In this document: positions 6,526 through 12,788 of the stretch, in pieces
How the letters are laid out: the number at the start of each line of letters is the position of its first letter
Numbering within the stretch: position 1 is the stretch's first letter
Origin: Methanobacteriota archaeon
Lineage (GTDB): Archaea > Methanobacteriota > Methanobacteria > Methanobacteriales > Methanobacteriaceae
DNA length: 14,916 bases
Assembly: GCA_023440975.1 (NCBI GenBank)
Contig: JAEZRD010000091.1
Coordinates: forward strand, 1-14,916
Direction of reading: 5' to 3'
Made by a program: the position numbers and the translations under genes
Notes under the pieces: model-generated
What the model saw: only the letters and a program-made list of their open reading frames with translations
Databases searched by the model: none
Told to the model about the DNA's origin: nothing

Positions 6526-8805
6526 ATGTATGTAGAAAGATTTGAAAATATAAGTAAAGATGACATTGGAATAGCTGGAGGAAAAGGAGCTAACCTTGGA
6601 GAATTAACCCAAGCAGGTATCCCAGTACCACCAGGATTTGTAATCACAGCAGAAACTTACCAAAAGTTCATGGATGCAACCGGAATATTCCAAACTGTAA
6701 TGGATATATTAAGTAAAATCGATATTAACGACACAAACGAGCTTCAAGATGCAGCAGAAGAAATCAAACAAATCATCATTGAAACTCCTATACCTGAAGA
6801 TATATCCACACTCATAATTGAAGCATATAATGCTTTATCACAAAGAGTGGGAGTTGATGATGCAGATGTAGCAATCCGTTCATCAGCAACAGCAGAAGAC
6901 TTACCTGATGCAAGTTTCGCAGGACAACAAGACACTTTCTTACATGTAAAAGGAACTGAAGAAGTAATTGAATATGTTCGTAAATGTTGGGCAAGCCTAT
7001 TTGAAGCAAGAGCAATATTCTACAGAGAAGAAAACGATTTTGATCACTCAAAAGTTTTAATAGCTGTAGTTGTTCAACAAATGGTAGATGCAGATAAAGC
7101 AGGAGTAATGTTCACAGTAAACCCATCCACAGGAGAAAACATAGCATTAATTGAAGGATCCTGGGGACTTGGAGAAGCAGTAGTATCTGGAACAGTTACA
7201 CCAGATAACTATGCAGTAAACAAAGAAGACAATGAAATTCTAACTGTAAAAATCAGTGATAAAAAATCAATGTTTGCTAATGATGAAGAAGGAACCAGTA
7301 AAGAAGTACCAGTTCCAGAAGACTTACGTAACAAAAGAGTATTATCTGATGAAGAATTAATTAAATTAACTGAAATGGGAAAACGTATACAAGCACATTA
7401 CGGAAAACCACAAGATACAGAATGGGCAATGGAAGGAGAAGACTTATTCTTACTCCAATCAAGACCAATCACAACACTCGGTGAAGACACTAAAGAAGTT
7501 AAAGAATCAGCAGATTCAGCAAACTTAAATGTTCTCATTAGAGGATTAGGTGCAAGCCCAGGAATGGGATCAGGAAAAGTTAAAATAATTAAATCAATCC
7601 AAGAATTAGACAAAGTAGAAGACGGAGACGTAATGGTTACAACAATGACCACACCAGATATGGTTCCAGCAATGAAAAGAGCAACAGGAATCGTAACTGA
7701 TGAAGGTGGAGTAACCTGTCACGCAGCAATCATCTCACGTGAACTCGGAATCCCATGTGTAGTAGGTACAGGAGACGCAACCAACACACTTAAAGAAAAC
7801 TCTGAAGTAACTGCAGATGGTAAAAAAGGATTAGTATATGAAGGAATCATCGGAGGACCAGAAGAATCCAAAGATGAAACAACTACAGTACAAGCTGAAG
7901 CACCAATAATAACTGTAACTGAAGTTAAAGCTAATGTAAGTATGCCAGAAGCAGCACCAAAAGCATTTGCAGCTGGAGCTGACGGAGTAGGGTTACTTAG
8001 AACAGAACACATGATGCTTGCAGCAGGAGTACACCCAGTAAAATTCCTCGAAGAAGGAAGAGAAGATGAATTAGTAAACATCCTTGTTGAAAACATCTTA
8101 AAAGTAGTTGATGTATTCTATCCAAAACCAGTATGGTACCGAACACTTGACTCCCCTACTGATGAATTCAAAACCTTAGATGGTGGAGAAAACGAACCTG
8201 ATGAACCAAACCCAATGCTTGGTTGGAGAGGAATCAGAAGAGAATTAGATCAAGACGGTATACTCAGAGCAGAATTCAAAGCAGTTAAAAAGTTACATGA
8301 TCAAGGATACACTAACATTGGAATAATGATTCCACTTGCACAACACCCTGATGAACTTAAAAAAGCAAAAAGAATCTGTGAAGAAGAAGGATTAACACCA
8401 CACAAAGACATTGACTTTGGTATGATGGTTGAAATCCCAGCAGCAGCAATACTCATACAAGATTTCATTGATGTAGGATTAGACTTTGTAAGTTTAGGAA
8501 CTAATGATTTAACTCAATACACACTTGCAGTAGATCGTAACAATGAATTTGTAGCTAAGAATTACAGTGAAGAACACCCTGCAGTAATGGCACTAATTGA
8601 ACGCACAATTAAAACTTGTGTAGAAAATGGTGTAACCTGTAGTATTTGTGGTCAAGCTGGTAGTAAACCACGTGTAGTTGAAAAACTTGTTGCAATGGGT
8701 ATTACAAGTGTATCAGCAAATACTGATGCAATAGCTGAAGTTCGACATACTGTAGCTCGTGCAGAACAAAAATTAATACTTGATGCTGCAAGAAAAAAGA
8801 ACTAA
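6526..8805 (+). CDS. ppsA: Phosphoenolpyruvate synthase (pyruvate, water dikinase)
   Basis: 759 residues, typical of archaeal PpsA. It converts pyruvate + ATP + water to PEP + AMP + phosphate in the cytoplasm. In a methanogen this is the entry from acetyl-CoA-derived pyruvate into gluconeogenesis. Three domains are in order. The ATP-grasp nucleotide-binding domain covers about 10-325 (GGKGANLGELTQAGIPVPPGF, AIRSSATAEDLPDASFAGQQ, split here by ten residues or so). The mobile phosphohistidine domain covers about 340-445, with H399 in TDEGGVTCHAAIISREL. The PEP/pyruvate TIM barrel covers about 470-750 (GADGVGLLRTEHM, PNPMLGWRGIRR, SLGTNDLTQY) and has the expected catalytic C708 in SICGQAG. The start ATG follows GAGGA at 6510-6514. 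A strong hairpin terminator follows the stop, so the gene is probably transcribed alone. Confidence 0.97.
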   Translation: MYVERFENISKDDIGIAGGKGANLGELTQAGIPVPPGFVITAETYQKFMDATGIFQTVMDILSKIDINDTNELQDAAEEIKQIIIETPIPEDISTLIIEAYNALSQRVGVDDADVAIRSSATAEDLPDASFAGQQDTFLHVKGTEEVIEYVRKCWASLFEARAIFYREENDFDHSKVLIAVVVQQMVDADKAGVMFTVNPSTGENIALIEGSWGLGEAVVSGTVTPDNYAVNKEDNEILTVKISDKKSMFANDEEGTSKEVPVPEDLRNKRVLSDEELIKLTEMGKRIQAHYGKPQDTEWAMEGEDLFLLQSRPITTLGEDTKEVKESADSANLNVLIRGLGASPGMGSGKVKIIKSIQELDKVEDGDVMVTTMTTPDMVPAMKRATGIVTDEGGVTCHAAIISRELGIPCVVGTGDATNTLKENSEVTADGKKGLVYEGIIGGPEESKDETTTVQAEAPIITVTEVKANVSMPEAAPKAFAAGADGVGLLRTEHMMLAAGVHPVKFLEEGREDELVNILVENILKVVDVFYPKPVWYRTLDSPTDEFKTLDGGENEPDEPNPMLGWRGIRRELDQDGILRAEFKAVKKLHDQGYTNIGIMIPLAQHPDELKKAKRICEEEGLTPHKDIDFGMMVEIPAAAILIQDFIDVGLDFVSLGTNDLTQYTLAVDRNNEFVAKNYSEEHPAVMALIERTIKTCVENGVTCSICGQAGSKPRVVEKLVAMGITSVSANTDAIAEVRHTVARAEQKLILDAARKKN

Positions 8806-8838
8806 AATCCATAAATTAATACAATAAATATTAAACAC

Positions 8839-8875
8839 AAAATTAATAGATTTTTTTTTAGAGTCTATTAATTTT
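8839..8875 (+). terminator. Hairpin-plus-T-tract terminator of ppsA
   Basis: A perfect 12-base inverted repeat (AAAATTAATAGA at 8839-8850, TCTATTAATTTT at 8864-8875) encloses a 13-base loop. T-rich sequence follows (8871-8892). It lies 34 bases after the ppsA stop, the layout of an intrinsic terminator. Confidence 0.65.
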
Positions 8876-8980
8876 TCTTAACTTTTTTTTTAAATTTTAA
8901 TTATTCTTTTAACAAATAATATAATAAAAAAATTTTTTTTTTATTAATAATAAAATTATTATAAAAACCTGGGAAGTCCT

Positions 8981-10147
8981 ATGAACCAAAAACCAATAGC
9001 AAAAGAAGAAATCTTAAAAGAACTAGAAGAATTTCAAAAACTTGATTATAAATATGAATCTGGTCGAATATTGGGGTCAATGTGTACACAAGCTCACCCA
9101 TTTGCTAAAGAAGTATTTATAAAATTCTTAGACAGTAACCTTGGAGATGCAGGATTATTTCAAGGAACTAAAGTTATTGAATCAGAGGCAATAAAAACTA
9201 TAGGTTCATTTCTAGGAAACCCTAATGTATGTGGAAACATTGTAACAGGTGGAACAGAAGCTAATCTTATGGCAATGAGAGGTGCAAGAAACTTAGCAAT
9301 AAATGAAAAAGGAATAAAAAATGGGGAGATAATTGTTCCAGAATCAGCACACTTTTCATTTAAAAAAGCTCAAGATATGTTAGGTTTAAAAGTAATTAAT
9401 GCTCCCTTAAACAAGGATTATACAGTTTCAACAGATTTTGTAAAAGATAATATAACAGATAATACTGTGGCGATTGTTGGAGTCGCAGGTTCAACTGAAC
9501 TTGGAATGATAGATTCAATTGAAAAATTATCAGAAATTTCAATTGACAATAATGTTCACCTTCATGTGGATGCTGCTTTTGGTGGATTTGTAATACCATT
9601 TTTAAAAGACTTAGGGTATGATTTCCCAAAATTTGATTTCTCATTACCTGGTGTGGATTCAATGACTATAGATCCTCATAAGATGGGTTTAGCACCTATA
9701 CCTGCAGGTTGTATATTATTTAAAAATCCAGATTGTTTAGATGCTATGGCAGTTGATACTCCTTATTTAACTTATAAACAACAATCTACTATTGTTGGAA
9801 CTAGACTTGGAGCTTCTTCAGCAGCTATTTATGCTTTAATGAAGTACCTTGGTCGTGAAGGTTATGCAGAATTAGCTGAAGAATGTATGGAAAATACTCG
9901 ATTATTAGCTAGTGGACTTAAAGAAAATGGTTATGAGCTTATTAGTGAGCCTAATTTAAATATTGTTGGTTTTAATCATCCTAAATTAAGTACACAGGAA
10001 TTAGCTGAGGAACTTGAAAAAAGAGATTGGAGAGTTTCTATGAGTAGTTGTCCTGAAGCAGTAAGGGTTATTGTGATGAGACACATTAAGCATGATAATG
10101 TTGTCGATTTATTAAGTGACTTAAAAGAGATTAATAATAACCTTTAA
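8981..10147 (+). CDS. mfnA: L-tyrosine/L-aspartate decarboxylase MfnA
   Basis: 388 residues, a PLP-dependent group II decarboxylase. In methanogens MfnA makes tyramine from tyrosine for methanofuran, the first C1 carrier of methanogenesis. Archaeal homologues also make beta-alanine from aspartate for coenzyme A. Visible landmarks are the conserved N-terminal GSMCTQAHPFAKE, the cofactor-contact motif GGTEANLMAMRGARN (90-104), HVDAAFGGF with D197 binding the pyridine nitrogen, and SMTIDPHKMG with the PLP lysine K234. The start ATG at 8981 has only a weak GGGAAG upstream. The ppsA terminator separates it from ppsA. It converges on the flavoprotein gene. Whether this copy prefers tyrosine, aspartate or both cannot be read from the sequence. 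Confidence 0.95.
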   Translation: MNQKPIAKEEILKELEEFQKLDYKYESGRILGSMCTQAHPFAKEVFIKFLDSNLGDAGLFQGTKVIESEAIKTIGSFLGNPNVCGNIVTGGTEANLMAMRGARNLAINEKGIKNGEIIVPESAHFSFKKAQDMLGLKVINAPLNKDYTVSTDFVKDNITDNTVAIVGVAGSTELGMIDSIEKLSEISIDNNVHLHVDAAFGGFVIPFLKDLGYDFPKFDFSLPGVDSMTIDPHKMGLAPIPAGCILFKNPDCLDAMAVDTPYLTYKQQSTIVGTRLGASSAAIYALMKYLGREGYAELAEECMENTRLLASGLKENGYELISEPNLNIVGFNHPKLSTQELAEELEKRDWRVSMSSCPEAVRVIVMRHIKHDNVVDLLSDLKEINNNL

Positions 10148-10240
10148 AATTTAACCCTTTCATAAATGATATGTTAATTTAATAAAGGCTATAATTAATT
10201 ATTTTATATACTATTTTTTACTAAAAAACTAATTTTTTTT
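10148..10240. terminator. Shared convergent terminator region of mfnA and the flavoprotein gene
   Basis: The 93 bases between two converging stops contain a T tract on each strand sense: ATTTTTTTTTTT near 10231-10242 for the + strand, and A-rich runs nearer 10180-10230 for the minus strand. A short ACTAAAAAACTAA run precedes the T tract. No strong hairpin is evident; a U-rich archaeal terminator is the likeliest reading. Confidence 0.35.
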
Positions 10241-10852
10241 TTAATCAATAAAATTTGTTCTAAGTTCATCCTCAACATCAGGAAGAGGTTCATCTTCAAT
10301 ACACTTCATCAACCAACTTAAATTATCAGCAAGTGTACGCATAATTTGAAGACCTTCTAAATCTTGACGAACATCATCAGGAGTGAAACCATGAACAGCA
10401 TTCCAATACTGACTAGTAGCTATAGGCATCCTATTAATTGAAAAATACTTATTCAAACGATCAAAAGAAGCACTAGCACCACCACGACGACAACTAACAA
10501 CACAAGCCGCAGGCATATGTTGGAACTCAACACCTCTAGAATAAAATGCACGATCTAAAAGAGCACATAAAGCACCATTAGGCCCAGAATAATAAACTGG
10601 AGACCCAACAACTAAAGCATCAGCATCACGAATAGCATCAATTAACTCATTACATTTATCATCATCAAAAACACATGGACTCTTATTCTCCTTACACTTC
10701 CCACAAGCAATACAACCACGAACAGGCTTAGTCCCTATTTGAAATATTTCACTATCAATACCATGTTCTTTTAATCTTTCACCAACTTCACTTAAAGCAG
10801 TAAATGTACAACCTTTAGGATGAGGACTACCATTAACTAATAACACTTTCAT
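10241..10852 (-). CDS. Iron-sulfur flavoprotein (Isf-like), flavodoxin-fold reductase
   Basis: 203 residues of the NADPH-dependent FMN reductase / iron-sulfur flavoprotein family. The N-terminus VLLVNGSPHPKG is the FMN phosphate loop, and SPVYYSGPNGALCALLDR is the second FMN-contact region. The cluster C47-x2-C50-x2-C53-x6-C60 fits the compact motif that binds a [4Fe-4S] cluster in Methanosarcina thermophila Isf. Such proteins shuttle electrons between ferredoxin and FMN and are tied to oxygen or peroxide stress in anaerobes; the acceptor here is unknown. A longer frame could begin with GTG at 10864. I choose the ATG at 10852 because AAGGTGA (10861-10867, minus strand) lies 8 bases before it and overlaps the GTG. 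Divergent from the fumarase subunit gene. Confidence 0.9.
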   Translation of the reverse strand: MKVLLVNGSPHPKGCTFTALSEVGERLKEHGIDSEIFQIGTKPVRGCIACGKCKENKSPCVFDDDKCNELIDAIRDADALVVGSPVYYSGPNGALCALLDRAFYSRGVEFQHMPAACVVSCRRGGASASFDRLNKYFSINRMPIATSQYWNAVHGFTPDDVRQDLEGLQIMRTLADNLSWLMKCIEDEPLPDVEDELRTNFID

Positions 10853-10860
10853 AAAAATCT

Positions 10861-10867
10861 TCACCTT
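10861..10867 (-). promoter_or_regulatory. Ribosome binding site deciding the flavoprotein start
   Basis: The minus strand reads AAGGTGA 8 bases before the ATG at 10852. It covers the alternative GTG at 10864, so that upstream start is unlikely. A TATA-like AATTTATAA lies at about 10876-10884 and a second AT-rich candidate near 10899-10910. Only the farther one would leave room for this site in the leader. Confidence 0.7.
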
Positions 10868-10963
10868 TAAACAAATTATAAATTAAATACTTATTAAATT
10901 TCAAAATATAAAAAACTTTTCAGTAAAATTATTAAAATACAATAAAAAATAAAAACATACAAC

Positions 10964-11464
10964 ATGAAAAAAATAACCACTCCAATTACAAACGAAATAA
11001 TGGAAGATTTAAAAATCGGAGACCAACTTAGTATTACAGGAACAATATACACAGGAAGAGATGCAGTTCTACCAAAACTAGTCAAATTACTAGAAAACAA
11101 CAAACAAAATGAAATAAAAATCAACCTAAAAGGAGCAGTTATAATGCACACAGCATTTAGTGATGCAGGAATAGCACCAACCACCAGCAATAAAACAGAA
11201 ATAGAATCCTCAATCATACCCTTATCAAAAGCAGGAGTAAAATTCCACATAGGAAAAGGATCACTACACAAACAAACCATAAAAGGATTAAAAAAAGAAA
11301 AATCTTGCTTTATAATAACACCCCCAGTAGCAGCACTACTCACCAACAAAGTAGAAGAGAAAAAATGCATAATGTTTCCAGAAGAAGGAATGGAAGCATT
11401 ATATGAATTAAAAGTCCATGATATTCCAGGAATTGTAGCAAGCATAAACGGTCAAACAATCTAA
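10964..11464 (+). CDS. Class I fumarate hydratase, beta (C-terminal) subunit
   Basis: 166 residues matching the small subunit of two-part class I fumarase/tartrate dehydratase, a [4Fe-4S] hydro-lyase interconverting fumarate and malate. In methanogens it acts in the partial reductive citrate pathway. Landmarks are the swivel domain start LKIGDQLSITGTIYTGRDAV, the substrate loop APTTSNKTE (usually GPTTSxRM), the HIGKGSLHKQT segment, and MFPEEGMEAL near the end. The iron-sulfur cluster would be carried by the alpha subunit, which is not in the window; archaeal alpha and beta genes are often apart. Other members of the family use tartrate. No Shine-Dalgarno precedes the ATG at 10964, suggesting a leaderless or weakly translated message. 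The DUF763 gene follows 64 bases later with its own TATA box. Confidence 0.88.
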   Translation: MKKITTPITNEIMEDLKIGDQLSITGTIYTGRDAVLPKLVKLLENNKQNEIKINLKGAVIMHTAFSDAGIAPTTSNKTEIESSIIPLSKAGVKFHIGKGSLHKQTIKGLKKEKSCFIITPPVAALLTNKVEEKKCIMFPEEGMEALYELKVHDIPGIVASINGQTI

Positions 11465-11495
11465 AAACTTAATACTTTTCAAATGCTCTCAAACC

Positions 11496-11504
11496 TTTTA
11501 TATA
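11496..11504 (+). promoter_or_regulatory. TATA box of the DUF763 gene (leaderless)
   Basis: TTTTATATA preceded by CAAACC is centred about 29 bases before the ATG at 11529. Archaeal transcription starts roughly 24-28 bases from the box centre, so the message would begin within about 5 bases of the start codon. This agrees with the absence of a Shine-Dalgarno. Confidence 0.6.
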
Positions 11505-11528
11505 CTATTTTTAAAAAAATTATATCAC

Positions 11529-12644
11529 ATGCAAAGAAAAGGAGTATCAAATTTACCATTACATGGAGGACATCCACCACATTGGCTATTTACAAGAATG
11601 ATAGATTTAGCCGAAGCCATAACAGATGTAATACTCGATGAATACGGTCACACAGAATACTTAAACCGCATAAGCAACCCATACTGGTTTCAAGCATTCT
11701 CCTGTGTATTAGGATTTGACTGGCACTCCTCAGGAACAACCACCACAACATTAGGGGCATTAAAAAGAGCAATAAAACCAGAAAAACATGGAATCTACTT
11801 ATCTGGGGGAAAAGGTGCACGCTCACGAAAAACCCCAACAGGAATAATACATGCAGGAGAACTATTTAACCTAAACACAAACACCATAGAAGAAATGGTA
11901 AACTGCAGTAAACTAAGTGCAAAAATAGATAACAGTTGCATACAAGACGGATACACCCTATACCAACATAACTTTTTCATTACAGAAAAAGGAGAATGGG
12001 CAGTAATACAACAAGGAATGAACACAGAAAACAAATACGCCCGAAGATACCATTGGATGAGTAACACAATAAATGACCTCCTAGAAAACCCCCACTCTGG
12101 AATATCCTGTGATGAAAAAGAACCTAACACACTAAACATGGTAGCAACAGAAAGCCAACCAACACAAAAAGTAAGTGTAGATTTAATAAACGATAACCCA
12201 GACCACCTAAGAGAATACTTCCAAAGAAAAGACTCAGCACAAACACTCCTAACAGATTTCAAATGCCAAACAGATTTTGAAATGCCAAGACACCACCCAG
12301 TCCTAAACATGGACCTATCAGATAGAGAATTTCAAGTACTAAAAGAAGCTTGGGAAATACAACCTGAAAATTATGAAGAATTACTACTTCTACATGGAAT
12401 CGGCCCCAAAAAAATAAGAGCACTAGCACTAATAAGTGATCTCGTTTATGGAGAACCAGCAAGTTGGGAAGATCCAGTAAAATACAGCTTCACACATGGA
12501 GGAAAAGACGGATTCCCTTATCCCGTAGACAGAGAAGTATATGACTATTCAATTAACACAATGAGAACAGCTATCGAAGAGTCAAAATTAGATGAAAAAG
12601 AAAGAATAGGAGCTATTAAAAGATTAGATGATTTTATAAGTTAA
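11529..12644 (+). CDS. DUF763 family protein with a helix-hairpin-helix
   Basis: 371 residues, usual for DUF763, a family conserved in archaea and some bacteria with no assigned reaction. Family hallmarks are GVSNLPLHGGHPPHWLFTRM (4-23), the run GFDWHSSGTTTTTLGALKRA (62-81), LSGGKGARSRKTP (91-103), TLYQHNFFITEKGEWAVIQQ (143-162) and ARRYHW (171-176). A helix-hairpin-helix at about 282-302 (LLLLHGIGPKKIRALALISD) suggests sequence-independent DNA or RNA binding. Conserved His, Asp, Ser, Arg and Lys residues in the N-terminal half suggest an enzyme core. No signal peptide or membrane segment. No ribosome site precedes the ATG, in keeping with the TATA box at 11496-11504. Codons end mainly in A or C almost to the stop. 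Confidence 0.9.
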   Translation: MQRKGVSNLPLHGGHPPHWLFTRMIDLAEAITDVILDEYGHTEYLNRISNPYWFQAFSCVLGFDWHSSGTTTTTLGALKRAIKPEKHGIYLSGGKGARSRKTPTGIIHAGELFNLNTNTIEEMVNCSKLSAKIDNSCIQDGYTLYQHNFFITEKGEWAVIQQGMNTENKYARRYHWMSNTINDLLENPHSGISCDEKEPNTLNMVATESQPTQKVSVDLINDNPDHLREYFQRKDSAQTLLTDFKCQTDFEMPRHHPVLNMDLSDREFQVLKEAWEIQPENYEELLLLHGIGPKKIRALALISDLVYGEPASWEDPVKYSFTHGGKDGFPYPVDREVYDYSINTMRTAIEESKLDEKERIGAIKRLDDFIS

Positions 12645-12788
12645 ACTTTTTGATTATAGTTTGATTCAAACTAACAACTAATTGACTATTAATCTTAACC
12701 CAATTACTACACAACATCTACAAATCAACCAAAAATATGGGTTCAACAAGCCTTTTTTTTATTAAAAATAACTAATTAACAGAATAAT
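12645..12788. other. Convergent intergenic region with a near-perfect palindrome
   Basis: This 144-base gap lies between the DUF763 stop and the adhesin stop. TAGTTTGATTCAAACTA at 12657-12673 is a 17-base palindrome, able to form a 7-base stem with a 3-base loop 12 bases after the DUF763 stop. A T run (about 12752-12760) and A/T-rich sequence follow further on. It is probably the shared 3' end region of both genes. No gene is seen. Confidence 0.4.

Noticed and set aside
11795..12310. Long minus-strand open frame opposite the DUF763 gene
   Set aside because: Shadow of a well-conserved family gene; no start signals and no recognisable domain.
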